Part shown: positions 27,832 through 36,837 of the stretch, piece after piece
Numbering within the stretch: position 1 is the first letter of the stretch
Layout: each line of letters opens with the position of its first letter
Source of the DNA: Chitinophaga sp. GbtcB8
Lineage (GTDB): Bacteria; Bacteroidota; Bacteroidia; Chitinophagales; Chitinophagaceae
Assembly (NCBI RefSeq): GCF_019091455.1
Contig: NZ_JAGXJN010000013.1
Coordinates: 62,001-126,000 of the forward strand
Direction of reading: 5' to 3'
Length of the DNA stretch: 64,000 nucleotides
Position numbers and translations under genes: made by a program
The notes under the pieces: generated by a model
What the model was told of the DNA's origin: nothing
What the model saw: the letters and a program-made list of their open reading frames with translations, nothing else
Databases searched by the model: none

Positions 27832-29235
27832 ATGCAGAAACTCATCATCTCTTTTTTCCTCCTGCTTTCTTTAGGCGCATCCGCCACCGTTAAGTTACCC
27901 GCTGTTATTGCCAGCAATATGGTGCTGCAGCAACGGTCACAGGCTGCCTTATGGGGTACTGCCGCCGCCAATGCCAGGGTTACCGTTACCACCTCCTGGA
28001 ACAAAAAATTGTATACGGTTAAGGCGGGCGCAGATGGCGCCTGGAAGATAAAAGTACAAACACCGGCTGCCGGAGGGCCTTATGACATTACTATTTCAGA
28101 CGGTAAGCCGCTTACCCTGCACAATATTCTTATTGGCGAAGTGTGGTTCTGCTCCGGCCAGTCCAATATGGAAATGCCTGTAAAAGGGTTTAAGAACCAG
28201 GCTGTTTTACATGCTGCCGACATATTGATGGAGGCGGATAATTCCCAGATACGCCTGTTCAATGTACCTAAAAAAATATCACGGGTACCGCTGTCAGATT
28301 GTAATACCACCTGGCAGGTATCAGATGCGGCCAGCGCCGCTGATTTCAGCGCAGTGGGGTACCAGTTTGCCCAAATGCTGCAGCAAAAGCTGAAAGTGCC
28401 CGTAGGTATTATTGAAGCCACCTGGGGCGGCACTGTGATAGAAGCCTGGATGCACGCCCAGGCCCTGCAACCCTTTACCAATGAAATTAAAATTCCTGCG
28501 GTAACGGATACACTGAATTTAAAGCCGAATGATCCTACCAATTTATACAATGGTATGGTATCGCCCATAATGGGGTATACTATTAACGGGGCTTTGTGGT
28601 ACCAGGGAGAAAGTAACCGCGGCCGCGCGGCCCAGTACCGGCAGCTGATGGGTGCCATGGTAAAATCCTGGAGAGCGGCCTGGGATTGCGGGGAATGGGG
28701 CTTTTATTATGTGCAGATAGCGCCTTTTGTATATAAAGGCGATAAAGGAGAAACCTTCCTGCTCCGCGAAGCACAGTTAAAAGCGCTGGATGATATCCCC
28801 AACTCCGGTATGGCTGTGAGTATGGATGTAGGAGATCAAACCAACATACACCCTACAGATAAGACCATTATTGCCAAACGCCTGTTATATAACGCACTGG
28901 CCAAAACCTACGGGTATAAGAACATTCCTTATGCCACACCGGTGTATAAGAACATGAAGGTAGCTACAGATACCGTGCAGCTGTTCTTTAACAATGCGCC
29001 AAATGGTTTAACCACTTTCTCTTTTAATAAACCCCTGTCTGATTTTGAAATAGCCGGCGCCGATAAGGTATTTCACCCGGCCACTGCCTGGATAACCGGT
29101 TATGGCATTGCCGTAAAAAGTGAAGAGGTAAAGACACCGGTAGCTGTACGTTACGCGTATAAGGACTGGCTGGTGGGCACCCTGTTCAGCAATGAAGGGC
29201 TGCCTGTGTCATCGTTCAGGACAGATGAATGGTAA
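27832..29235 (+). CDS. sialate O-acetylesterase-like SGNH esterase, secreted
   Basis: 467 residues with signal peptide MQKLIISFFLLLSLGASA. The nucleophile serine is in WFCSGQSNMEMPVKGF, the oxyanion block is LWYQGESNRGRAAQYRQL, and the C-terminal Asp/His pair is near DQTNIHPTDK. This is the SASA (sialate O-acetylesterase) family, which removes acetyl groups from sialic acids or from plant polysaccharides such as xylan. It starts 133 bp after SusD, behind a terminator, and probably deacetylates the ligand imported by the SusC/SusD pair. No sialidase or xylanase is nearby. Confidence 0.9.
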   Translation: MQKLIISFFLLLSLGASATVKLPAVIASNMVLQQRSQAALWGTAAANARVTVTTSWNKKLYTVKAGADGAWKIKVQTPAAGGPYDITISDGKPLTLHNILIGEVWFCSGQSNMEMPVKGFKNQAVLHAADILMEADNSQIRLFNVPKKISRVPLSDCNTTWQVSDAASAADFSAVGYQFAQMLQQKLKVPVGIIEATWGGTVIEAWMHAQALQPFTNEIKIPAVTDTLNLKPNDPTNLYNGMVSPIMGYTINGALWYQGESNRGRAAQYRQLMGAMVKSWRAAWDCGEWGFYYVQIAPFVYKGDKGETFLLREAQLKALDDIPNSGMAVSMDVGDQTNIHPTDKTIIAKRLLYNALAKTYGYKNIPYATPVYKNMKVATDTVQLFFNNAPNGLTTFSFNKPLSDFEIAGADKVFHPATAWITGYGIAVKSEEVKTPVAVRYAYKDWLVGTLFSNEGLPVSSFRTDEW

Positions 29236-29284
29236 AAGAGCTGTAATTTGTAATTCGTAATTGATAATCCGTAATTCTAAAAAG

Positions 29285-29307
29285 GGAGCCTTAAAGGCTC
29301 CTTTTTT
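29285..29307 (+). terminator. short intrinsic terminator after esterase
   Basis: GGAGCC (29285-29290) pairs with GGCTCC (29296-29301) and is followed by six T. Confidence 0.7.
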
Positions 29308-29388
29308 ATGGAATAAATTATTTTTTTTTGCCTGTAAGGGTAAATACAGGCACAGTTGTCTAACCAATAAAATCTGAATAAAGCATAC

Positions 29389-29961
29389 TTGCAGACGAGC
29401 CAGGGAAATAACGGATTGATTAAAGACCATGATCTTGACAGGGTATATCTTGAGCATTATGATGCGTTATACCGGTATGCCTATACTATGCTGAATGATG
29501 ACATGCTTGCAGAGGAAATGGTGCACCAGGTATTCTTAAAGATCCTGGAAAAGGGCGGGCTGCTTGCCATTCATACCTCTTTAAAAGCCTACCTCTACCG
29601 GTCGGTGAACAATGAGTGTCTGAACTATCTTAAACACCAGAAAGTAAAAAATGCTTTTACCCTGTTTAACGCAGGAACAACAGGCCGGCAAACGGAAACA
29701 CCCGCTGCTACGCTGCAGCTGCGGGAGCTGGAACAACAGTTAAGAAAAGCTATTAACGGATTGCCGGAACAATGCCGCACCATATTCCAGCTAAGCCGTT
29801 TTGAGGAGCTGAAGTATGCAGAAATTGCCACGCAGTTAAACCTGTCGGTAAAAACAGTGGAAACGCAAATGAGCAGAGCGCTTAAAAAGCTGCGTACACA
29901 GCTGGCAGATTACCTGCCCTTAATACTTTGGCTGTTAATGAATGTAAACATACGATTATGA
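29389..29961 (+). CDS. ECF RNA polymerase sigma-70 factor
   Basis: 190 residues with region 2 (YLEHYDALYRYAYTML, MVHQVFLKILEKG, YLYRSVNNECLNYLKH) and region 4 (LPEQCRTIFQLSRFEELKYA, KTVETQMSRALKKLRTQL). No ATG precedes the conserved region; the frame opens with TTG at 29389, and a second TTG at 29416 is possible. The stop overlaps the FecR start (ATGA), so the two proteins are translationally coupled. The C-terminal hydrophobic tail (YLPLILWLLMNVNIRL) is common in Bacteroidota ECF sigma factors of this type. Confidence 0.92.
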   Translation: MQTSQGNNGLIKDHDLDRVYLEHYDALYRYAYTMLNDDMLAEEMVHQVFLKILEKGGLLAIHTSLKAYLYRSVNNECLNYLKHQKVKNAFTLFNAGTTGRQTETPAATLQLRELEQQLRKAINGLPEQCRTIFQLSRFEELKYAEIATQLNLSVKTVETQMSRALKKLRTQLADYLPLILWLLMNVNIRL

Positions 29962-30902
29962 CTGATGATCTGCTGATAAGCCACCTGTTGGGGGAAACTA
30001 CTCCCGTACAGGCGCAAAATGTGGAAGCGTGGAGGATGCAGGATGCCGCCAATGAAGCCCGGTTTAAACAGCTGCAGCTGGTATGGGAAACCAGCCTGCG
30101 CCTGCAATATACAGGCACTGTAAATGCACAGGCATCATTACAAAGATTAAAGCAAAAAGCGGCGGAACAGGCTCCGGTAGCCGTATTGCAGCCGTGGAGG
30201 CCCTGGCTGAAAATTGCAGCAGCAATACTGGTAATAATAACAGGAACCTTGTTTTATTTAACCCATCGTAATACACCCGCTATTCAAATTACCACTAAGC
30301 TGGCAGTTAAAACAGATACCTTACCCGATGGCTCTGTACTAACACTTAATAAAGGCACACAGGTAGAGCTGCCTGCAGCATTTGCCGGTAAGGAGCGCCA
30401 GCTGGTGCTAACTAAAGGAGAAGCTTTTTTTGATGTAGCACAGGACCAGTCAAAGCCATTTATTATCCGTACCGGCGATCTGAGTGTGAAGGTATTAGGC
30501 ACCTCGTTTAATATGAAAAATAAGAACGGGAATATAGAAGTGATCGTAGAAACAGGAAGGGTGCAGGTAAGCAGGCAGGGACATACCATTGTATTAAACC
30601 GCGGGGAAAGGGTAGTGGTACAGCAACAAGCTGCTGCGCTTACCAAAGCCGTTAACCCCGATCAGCTGTACACCTACTATCGCAGCAAAGAATTTGTAGC
30701 AGATAATACACCCTTATGGAGAATGGTAGAAGTGCTGAATGAAGCTTATGACAGCCACATTATAATTGCCCGGAAAGAGCTGCGCGATCTGCGATTGAAT
30801 ACCACTTTTAAGAACGAATCGCTGGATAATATCCTGCAGGTAATTAGCCGCACCTTTAACATTACACTGGAAAAAAAGAACGATCAGCTTATTCTGAAAT
30901 GA
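29958..30902 (+). CDS. FecR-type anti-sigma factor / transducer
   Basis: 314 residues from the ATG at 29958, which overlaps the sigma stop as ATGA; a TTG at 29928 is also in frame but lies inside the sigma gene. It has a cytosolic N-terminal segment, a membrane helix (WLKIAAAILVIITGTLFYL), a FecR domain (TLPDGSVLTLNKGTQVELP, LTKGEAFFDVAQD, KVLGTSFNMKN) and a C-terminal STN-like tail (NITLEKKNDQLILK). It controls the sigma factor upstream. Its stop overlaps the start of the next gene by 4 bases, so it is coupled to the STN surface protein. Confidence 0.92.
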   Translation: MTDDLLISHLLGETTPVQAQNVEAWRMQDAANEARFKQLQLVWETSLRLQYTGTVNAQASLQRLKQKAAEQAPVAVLQPWRPWLKIAAAILVIITGTLFYLTHRNTPAIQITTKLAVKTDTLPDGSVLTLNKGTQVELPAAFAGKERQLVLTKGEAFFDVAQDQSKPFIIRTGDLSVKVLGTSFNMKNKNGNIEVIVETGRVQVSRQGHTIVLNRGERVVVQQQAAALTKAVNPDQLYTYYRSKEFVADNTPLWRMVEVLNEAYDSHIIIARKELRDLRLNTTFKNESLDNILQVISRTFNITLEKKNDQLILK

Positions 30903-33031
30903 CCCGGTTTTACAGGATTATAACACTGTTGATGATAGGCTTTCTATACGTGTTGCCAAAACAAGGCAATGCACAGGGGTTGCTGGATAAGGTTATATCA
31001 TTAAATGCAAACAGCAGGCGGGTGGCGGATGTGCTGAATGAGATCAGCAGCAAAGCCGGTTTTTACTTCTCCTACAACAGCAGGCTCATACCGCAGGATA
31101 GCCTGGTAACCCTTACTGCAAGCAACCAGCAGGTATCCCGTATTTTACATCGGCTGTTCAAAGAACGTTATGAATATGGTGAGCAGAATAACTATGTTAT
31201 TATAATACCTGCACTGCCCCGCCTCATGTTGATCAACACGGACCTTACCAATGATAATAATACCTTTTCTGTAAGTGGTATGGTGGTGGATGAGCGTAGC
31301 GGGGAGCGCCTCATGAATGCCAGCGTGTATGAAAAAACGCACCTGGTGGCCACTTTAACAGACGAACATGGTTATTTTAAACTAAAGTTCCGCACCAGCA
31401 ACCCCGGAAGCATAACGGTTACAGCCAGTAAAAGATTGTACCGGGATACTACCATTCATTTTTTGCAAACCGTGCTGGTAAGCTCAAGAGCTAACAATGC
31501 TGTGTATAATAATATAGATGAAGAAAGTAACCGCATTGAAAGAACCGCGCTGGGAAGCTTATTCATCTCCGCAAGGCAAAAGATCCAGAGTTTGAACATT
31601 ACTGGTTTCTTTGCTAAAAGGCCTTTCCAGGTGTCTTTAACCCCCGGGCTTAGCACGCATGGGATGTTTAGCCCCCAGGTGGTAAATAAGTTTTCACTGA
31701 ACCTGGCAGGCGGTTACACGGCTGGTGTAAACGGGCTGGAGGTGGCCGGTTTATTTAACATCAACAAGAAAAGTGCAAAATACCTTCAGCTGGCCGGTGT
31801 GTTTAATTTAGTAGGTGGTAATGCCACCGGACTGCAATTGGCCGGCGCGCATAACCGGGCCCTGGATACGGTAAGAGGTGTGCAGATCTCTTTATTCACC
31901 AATAAAGCACAGGCGCAGTTATCCGGGGTGCAGATCAGTGCATTGCATAATGAAACGCGCCGGTTAAAAGGAGTACAAATGGGAATGGTGAATGTGGCGG
32001 ATACCTCGCAGGGCATAAGCATTGGGCTGATCAATATTATCTATAATGGTTTTTACAGGCTTAGCTATACCGCTAATAACCTGGCCAATACTAACCTGGC
32101 TTTAAAAACAGGCACGCATAACTTTTACAGCACGGTGTTGCTGGGTATGAACGTATCCGCTGATAATAGATTTTATGCTTTTGGCTTTGGCATCGGGCAT
32201 GACTTTATGTTCAGTAATAACGTTTACCTGTCAGCCGAAGCAGCTTACCAGTTTTCTGATGCAGGCACCTGGGATGATGGCTGGTGGCAGGGAAAGCTGT
32301 TGCTGAATGTACAGGTGAACAAGCATATCAGCCTGCTGGCAGGGCCTGCGTTTAACCGTTATAAACATGCCGGTTTATGGCGCAGCCCCGGCTATAAGAA
32401 TGTTACTGATATACCGGAATACCCGGAAACTTCCACCTCCTTTTATCAAACTAAGAAATGGATAGGCTGGGAAGCTGGTATTGCTTTTAACTCCGTATTT
32501 AAACCTGTTAAAAGGGCAATAGATAATTCACAGGCCTGGTACCTGGGTGTTGCTGCTACAGGCGGCGTTGCATGGGATGCGCCTTTTGGCTTTGTGTCCG
32601 GCGGGGAGCTGTTTGTACACCGCGACCTGGGCGAGTATTTAACCGGTACATTATCCACCGGGTACACCTATTTTTCAGCAGACAGGAACTGGTTAATATT
32701 CGGCAACGGCCAGCATAACGTATATGCGCAACCGGTAAAAATTATACCGGTAAAAGCAGGTATAAGGCTAAGGACCGGTAAGCGCTTTTTTATGGCCGGG
32801 GAAATAGGAGAGGCCTTTGGGAACACGCTGCCTCATTTTGTTCACAATTCTAATCCCTATACATATACACCGGTGTATGAACACTACCGTTCATTAATGT
32901 ACACTGCATCTGCAGGTTTTAGTTTTACCAGCGGATTGGAAGCAGGTATTAAGTTTGAAGACTATGGCCTGCAAATGCCCTACAAGCAGTTTGCCCTGCG
33001 CCTGGGCTACCGTTTTAAGTTAAGTAAATAA
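30899..33031 (+). CDS. STN-domain outer-membrane protein with LA_2272-like surface repeats
   Basis: 710 residues with a signal peptide. Residues about 30-105 form an STN domain (VADVLNEISSKAGFYFSYN, QVSRILHRLFKERYEYG). A CarboxypepD_reg-like domain (SVSGMVVDERSGERLMNAS) follows. Residues about 250-390 consist of short repeats of the type G-V-Q-I-S-x-L-H-N, as in LQLAGVFNLVGGNATGLQ and RGVQISLFTNKAQAQL, resembling LA_2272-type surface repeats. The C-terminal third looks like a beta-barrel (WQGKLLLNVQVNKHISLLAG). There is no TonB plug. It overlaps FecR by 4 bases, so it is the likely sensor of this sigma/FecR system in place of a SusC transporter. Ligand unknown. Confidence 0.75.
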   Translation: MTRFYRIITLLMIGFLYVLPKQGNAQGLLDKVISLNANSRRVADVLNEISSKAGFYFSYNSRLIPQDSLVTLTASNQQVSRILHRLFKERYEYGEQNNYVIIIPALPRLMLINTDLTNDNNTFSVSGMVVDERSGERLMNASVYEKTHLVATLTDEHGYFKLKFRTSNPGSITVTASKRLYRDTTIHFLQTVLVSSRANNAVYNNIDEESNRIERTALGSLFISARQKIQSLNITGFFAKRPFQVSLTPGLSTHGMFSPQVVNKFSLNLAGGYTAGVNGLEVAGLFNINKKSAKYLQLAGVFNLVGGNATGLQLAGAHNRALDTVRGVQISLFTNKAQAQLSGVQISALHNETRRLKGVQMGMVNVADTSQGISIGLINIIYNGFYRLSYTANNLANTNLALKTGTHNFYSTVLLGMNVSADNRFYAFGFGIGHDFMFSNNVYLSAEAAYQFSDAGTWDDGWWQGKLLLNVQVNKHISLLAGPAFNRYKHAGLWRSPGYKNVTDIPEYPETSTSFYQTKKWIGWEAGIAFNSVFKPVKRAIDNSQAWYLGVAATGGVAWDAPFGFVSGGELFVHRDLGEYLTGTLSTGYTYFSADRNWLIFGNGQHNVYAQPVKIIPVKAGIRLRTGKRFFMAGEIGEAFGNTLPHFVHNSNPYTYTPVYEHYRSLMYTASAGFSFTSGLEAGIKFEDYGLQMPYKQFALRLGYRFKLSK

Positions 33032-33090
33032 ATAAGGATTGTTTGTCGGGGTACAGTACGGGTTCATTGTCTTAGTACCAAATTAAGATA

Positions 33091-34512
33091 ATGACCCAAG
33101 CCAGAAAGCGCACCTTGTTCTATTTAGTAGATGGTGCGCATAGCGAGGTATTGCCCGAGCTCATAGCACAAGGCCGGTTGCCTAATATTAAACGCATTAT
33201 TGATGAAGGCACCTACCGCAAAGCAACCACCTGTTTCCCATCCACCACAGGCCCTGCTTACCTGCCTTTTTTAACCGGCCACTTTCCGGGCACCATGGGC
33301 ATTACAGGCATACGCTGGTTTGATAAAAAAGAGTTTAAGCGCACCCGTTGGAATAAGAACGCTATGCGTTCCTATTGCGGCCTGGAAGCAGCCTGGTTTA
33401 ATACAGACATGCCGGCCAATAAACCTACACTGTTTGATCTGTTGGGAGAATCATATAACCTGTATAATATGATCACCCGTAATATACCTCCTGAATATGA
33501 CCTGGGTAAAAAAGGCAAGGGCCTGTTATACACGCGTGCCCATTTCTGGAAACGGCATCACCCTGTTGATGAGCAGGGCCACCGGCGTATTATGGACATG
33601 TTACAGGCAGGTAAAGATTTTGATTTTTTGTTTGCAGTGTTTCCCAGTGTTGACTGGGATTCGCATTACCACCACATCCGCGACCCGCGCACCATTGAGG
33701 CTTACCAGATAGCAGATAACAGCCTGGGCGAAGTAAGGGCCCTGCTGGAGAAAAAAGGCTGGTGGCAGGATACACTGTTTATCCTCACCTCTGACCATGG
33801 GCTAACACCAACGGATACACATCTTGACCTGGGCGAATGGATGACGCAGCATGATCTGAAATCAGTGTACTATCCCACCATCTGGAAAAGCAATCCCAAA
33901 TCGGCTGTTATGGTATCGGGCAATTCTTTTGGCAGCATTCACCTGCTGAACCATACCGGCGACCATGTGCTGCGCGAAAGGGAGATCCTGGGCATTATGG
34001 GCAGCGCACGGCTAAACGGATTGCTTGCAGAAAAAGCGGTGGACCTTGTTATTTACCGCGGTAATACTTCCCAAAGTTTTGTAGTGCGCAATGCTGAAGG
34101 TAAAGCTACCCTTGAAGTAAGCGGCCAAACTTTTGCTTACCATCCGGAAAGCGCAGACCCGCTCAAATTAGGCAGGGAGCTTTGTGTGAATGGTCACCGG
34201 GCTGCCCTGGAAGCCACATTTGATAGTGAGTATCCCGATTCACTTTACCAGGTACACCAGCTGTTCCAAAGCCGCAGGGCAGGGGATCTTGTAGTGAGCG
34301 CCCGCACCGGCTACGACCTGCGCGATTTCTGGGAATATCCTGAGCACCTGGGTTCGCACGGTTCATTGCACCGTTCACATATGCATGTGCCGCTCATCTA
34401 CAATCAAAAGAACTGGCATACACATCCTGCCCGCACAGCCGACCTGTTTAACAGCATCTTAAAATGGAAAGGGATCAGCACCGCTGTTTCGGAAGGAGAG
34501 GCCCTGAACTAA
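33091..34512 (+). CDS. alkaline phosphatase superfamily phosphodiesterase-like enzyme
   Basis: 473 residues, no signal peptide. Two-metal site residues are visible: Asp in LFYLVDGAHSEVL, the nucleophile Thr in CFPSTTGPAYLPFLTG, DWDSHYHH, and TSDHGLTPTDTHLDLGEW, with a later His in LGSHGSLHRSHMHVPL. This is the type I phosphodiesterase/nucleotide pyrophosphatase-like group, which cleaves phosphate esters. It is followed 14 bp later by a lysylphosphatidylglycerol synthase-like transmembrane protein, suggesting a role in phospholipid headgroup or lipid-linked intermediate metabolism. The absence of an export signal is unusual for this family. Confidence 0.82.
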   Translation: MTQARKRTLFYLVDGAHSEVLPELIAQGRLPNIKRIIDEGTYRKATTCFPSTTGPAYLPFLTGHFPGTMGITGIRWFDKKEFKRTRWNKNAMRSYCGLEAAWFNTDMPANKPTLFDLLGESYNLYNMITRNIPPEYDLGKKGKGLLYTRAHFWKRHHPVDEQGHRRIMDMLQAGKDFDFLFAVFPSVDWDSHYHHIRDPRTIEAYQIADNSLGEVRALLEKKGWWQDTLFILTSDHGLTPTDTHLDLGEWMTQHDLKSVYYPTIWKSNPKSAVMVSGNSFGSIHLLNHTGDHVLREREILGIMGSARLNGLLAEKAVDLVIYRGNTSQSFVVRNAEGKATLEVSGQTFAYHPESADPLKLGRELCVNGHRAALEATFDSEYPDSLYQVHQLFQSRRAGDLVVSARTGYDLRDFWEYPEHLGSHGSLHRSHMHVPLIYNQKNWHTHPARTADLFNSILKWKGISTAVSEGEALN

Positions 34513-34526
34513 ATAAAATTAATCTT

Positions 34527-35594
34527 ATGATGTCAGAAGTAAATTATAAACAACCCGGCATAACATCCGTTTTTAATAAAAAGCTTATTATAAAAGGCAG
34601 CCTCTGGCTGGCATTGATCACGATACTAACTATAGCGGGTATATTTTTTTATAACAATACCGGTCAAACCATCCGGGCATTGTCGCATATCTCTTACCGG
34701 TACATTGTTATTTGCCTGCTGATGCTTTTTATAGACCTGATGCTGGGCAGCTGGCGTAATCATATTTACATCCGTAAGCTTAACCCTGCAGTATCACAAT
34801 GGGTAAGCTTTAAAGCCAATGCAGCCAACATGTTTATGGGTGCTGTAACACCGGCGCATGGAGGTGCAGGGCCGGCACAGATCTTTGTATATACCAGCAA
34901 GGGGGTTTCTTTTGTAAATGCATTTGCGGTGAGTTTGATCAACATGGGGGCCACCCTTATTTTTATGCCTTTGGCCGGCTTTATAGCTATTATGCTCATG
35001 GATACAAGTATGGTGAGCGGTATGGTACCTGCCATGTTAAAATATGGCTTCAGCTTTTTCCTGTTATTTTTATCCGCCTTTTTGCTGGCCTTCTGGAAAC
35101 CTGTTTGGGTGGGCAGCATCATTAAAAGAATAGCAGGCATTTTATCTGTGCTGCTGCCTGCACGTAAAGATAAGCTGGTTGCCTGGGCGCAACGCGCCTA
35201 TGAGAACATTGCAAAGTACCAGCAAGCCTGTAGTATTATTGTTAAACAGCATCCTTTTCTTTTTCCGCTGAGCTTAATCATTACAACCCTGCTGTACCTG
35301 AATAAGTATTGCATGCAATATGTTATACTGTTGGGCTTAGGGGTACATGCCAGTTTAATACAGGTGATCTCCATCCAGGTACTTATACAGTTCATGATCT
35401 ATTTTGCACCCAGCCCCGGTGGCAGCGGTTTTGCGGAGCTAAGTATTTCTGTGTTGTTTGGAAAGATCGTACCGGCAGGTTTGCCGGTGTTTACCTTATT
35501 ACAGCGTTCATTCCTGTTATTTTTCCCGGCGTTGATAGGGGCGGTAGTGGTGATTGACCTGTTGAGGAAGCAGACGGTGAGCGGTAAAGGGTAG
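34527..35594 (+). CDS. LPG synthase TM / YbhN (UPF0104) family membrane protein
   Basis: 355 residues from the ATG at 34527 (a second ATG follows at once at 34530). It has about eight hydrophobic segments, with the family motifs FKANAANMFMGAVTPAHGGAGP and YFAPSPGGSGFAELSIS. This is the flippase-like domain of lysylphosphatidylglycerol synthases without the aminoacyl transferase domain. It should reside in the inner membrane and move or bind a lipid. It is 14 bp downstream of the phosphodiesterase-like gene, so the two are one operon. Confidence 0.85.
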   Translation: MMSEVNYKQPGITSVFNKKLIIKGSLWLALITILTIAGIFFYNNTGQTIRALSHISYRYIVICLLMLFIDLMLGSWRNHIYIRKLNPAVSQWVSFKANAANMFMGAVTPAHGGAGPAQIFVYTSKGVSFVNAFAVSLINMGATLIFMPLAGFIAIMLMDTSMVSGMVPAMLKYGFSFFLLFLSAFLLAFWKPVWVGSIIKRIAGILSVLLPARKDKLVAWAQRAYENIAKYQQACSIIVKQHPFLFPLSLIITTLLYLNKYCMQYVILLGLGVHASLIQVISIQVLIQFMIYFAPSPGGSGFAELSISVLFGKIVPAGLPVFTLLQRSFLLFFPALIGAVVVIDLLRKQTVSGKG

Positions 35595-35716
35595 GGGAGC
35601 AGTCATCGATGATGAGCACATCACCTGCCTGTAACTGCATCATTTATTCCATGCGACGATAAGCCTTCGTGGTAGTACCGTGGTTAGCCTTTAAGCAAGG
35701 CTTCGTATTGCATCAA

Positions 35717-35784
35717 TAAAAAAATCCGCCCCGGAGGGCGGACTTTTGGAGAGCGGCGCAAGCCGCTCTCCTCATCTCTCAAAG
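35717..35784 (-). ncRNA. candidate small RNA, copy A
   Basis: Minus-strand transcript predicted to begin about 6-7 nt after a TATTTTTG box and to end in seven T. It contains two strong hairpins. GGAGAGCGGC/GCCGCTCTCC (10 bp, loop TTGC; plus coordinates 35748-35771) is followed by TCCGCCC/GGGCGGA with a UCCG tetraloop (35725-35742) running directly into the T tract. The second hairpin is a good intrinsic terminator. A frame of about 20 codons exists in this copy but copy B has no ATG there, so coding is unlikely. Copies B, C and D share the layout. Start and end are inferred by eye. Confidence 0.55.
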
Positions 35785-35789
35785 TGAAA

Positions 35790-35865
35790 CAAAAATAAGG
35801 CGCTAAATATAAATAAAGCGCTAATCATATGTTAATGAGAATCAATTTAATTATTACATTATCAA
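35790..35865 (-). promoter_or_regulatory. conserved promoter block of small-RNA copy A
   Basis: The -7 box TATTTTTG (35790-35797) is preceded, after exactly 22 nt, by a 46-nt block (35820-35865) reading GATTAGC at its downstream end. The block aligns without gaps to copies B, C and D. GATTAGC takes the place of the usual -33 TTTG, so an activator or alternative sigma factor may be involved. Confidence 0.6.
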
Positions 35866-36110
35866 TGGTTTCTCTTTTGATTTAAGAATTAATTTATAAG
35901 TAAATAAAACGTATAAGTATTACTCTTCTGCTATGCGTCAAGCCTGAATTACTTACCTCATATATCCGAGATCTCTTGACGGTTGATTTAACAGCGTGCG
36001 AAAAAATGACGGTATCAAGTAGCAGGGGGCGGCCGTAAGAATACAGGCTTCAAAAGCGATAGAGGAAATGCTGCAGCTATAATAATCAGCTGAACAGCTC
36101 ATTACCTGGG

Positions 36111-36139
36111 TTACACTATGCATAAAAAGATCCGTCCCC
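36111..36139. repeat. fragment of the small-RNA copy B terminator end
   Basis: This 29-bp stretch starting TTACACTATGCATAAAAAG matches 36175-36203, the 3' flank of copy B, with about four mismatches. It looks like a duplication remnant. Confidence 0.55.
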
Positions 36140-36186
36140 AGTCCAGGACAGTTATATATCATTTTCATTTAAGCTTACACTATACA

Positions 36187-36253
36187 TAAAAAAAATCCGC
36201 CCCGAAGGGCGGACTTTGGAGAGCGGCCTGTGACCGCTCTCCTCTCTCTTTCG
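36187..36253 (-). ncRNA. candidate small RNA, copy B
   Basis: Same arrangement as copy A. Hairpin 1 is GGAGAGCGG/CCGCTCTCC with a 7-nt loop (plus coordinates 36218-36242). Hairpin 2 is TCCGCCC/GGGCGGA with a UUCG tetraloop (36196-36213), followed by eight T. Differences from A fall in loops and linkers, while stems and spacing are kept. No start codon precedes hairpin 1, arguing against a small peptide. Confidence 0.55.
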
Positions 36254-36258
36254 TGAAA

Positions 36259-36334
36259 CAAAAGTAAGACAGTAAATGTAAATAAACCGCTAATCAGATG
36301 TTAACGAAAATCAATTTAATTATTACATTATCAA
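36259..36334 (-). promoter_or_regulatory. conserved promoter block of small-RNA copy B
   Basis: The -7 box TACTTTTG (36259-36266), a 22-nt spacer, then the 46-nt conserved block 36289-36334 with GATTAGC next to the spacer. The box differs from copy A only in a free position of TAnnTTTG. Confidence 0.6.
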
Positions 36335-36774
36335 TTAATTTCAATTAAAATTAATAACTAATTTGTATATAAATGGTATATATAAATCGATTCGTTTATA
36401 TTTACAGAGAATAAGCATACAGTAGTTATCCTTACTACCACAATACCGGAACAGGTGTGCCGCAGTACTCAATAACCTGAGAACATTGGCCCACACAAGG
36501 TTGCAGTCCTGTTCCAGCTGCAGGAAATGCGGGACAAGACTTTTAATAATGTTGAAACTGATCGTATTGTAAAACGAACGATCTTTGCCAGAGAAGTGAT
36601 CCTGTTTATAATATAATCCTGTGATACTTGTCCTGTGAGAAATACTGTATGGGTTTTCAATAAAATCTTTCTTCCATCGTTTTTAACATAGTACTGAGTT
36701 CGCTTAAAACATACCGACACCTGGCTGAGAACAAGGGAGACGGCTGGTTTCATATACCTGTCCGGTGTTATCCT

Positions 36775-36832
36775 AAAAAAGAAGGTAGCCACTTAGGACT
36801 ACCCTGATGCATACATGATGCAATGTTCCCTC
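36775..36832 (-). ncRNA. candidate small RNA, copy C (divergent)
   Basis: Downstream of a TAACTTTG box the minus strand holds a small hairpin (TGCAT/ATGCA) and then GGTAGTCC/GGCTACC with a one-base bulge, followed by TTCTTTTTT. Stem sequences are unrelated to A and B, but order, spacing and terminator are preserved. This copy has the weakest structure of the four. Confidence 0.42.
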
Positions 36833-36837
36833 ATGAA

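Noticed and set aside
35595..35660. Minus-strand fragment with LQAGDVLIIDD that recalls 2-oxoglutarate oxygenases
   Set aside because: Only about a dozen residues, with a stop immediately upstream; too short to call a pseudogene.
35717..35784. Possible 20-codon peptide in small-RNA copy A
   Set aside because: Copy B has no start codon at the same place and copies C and D encode unrelated frames, so a conserved peptide is not supported.
35953..36168. 71-codon minus-strand ORF between small-RNA copies A and B
   Set aside because: Cys-rich, low-quality composition with no family and no start signal; region looks like decayed repeats.
36469..36792. 107-codon minus-strand ORF in the 35.6-37.0 kb region
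   Set aside because: It begins inside the terminator hairpin of small-RNA copy C, has no recognisable domain and no promoter in front.
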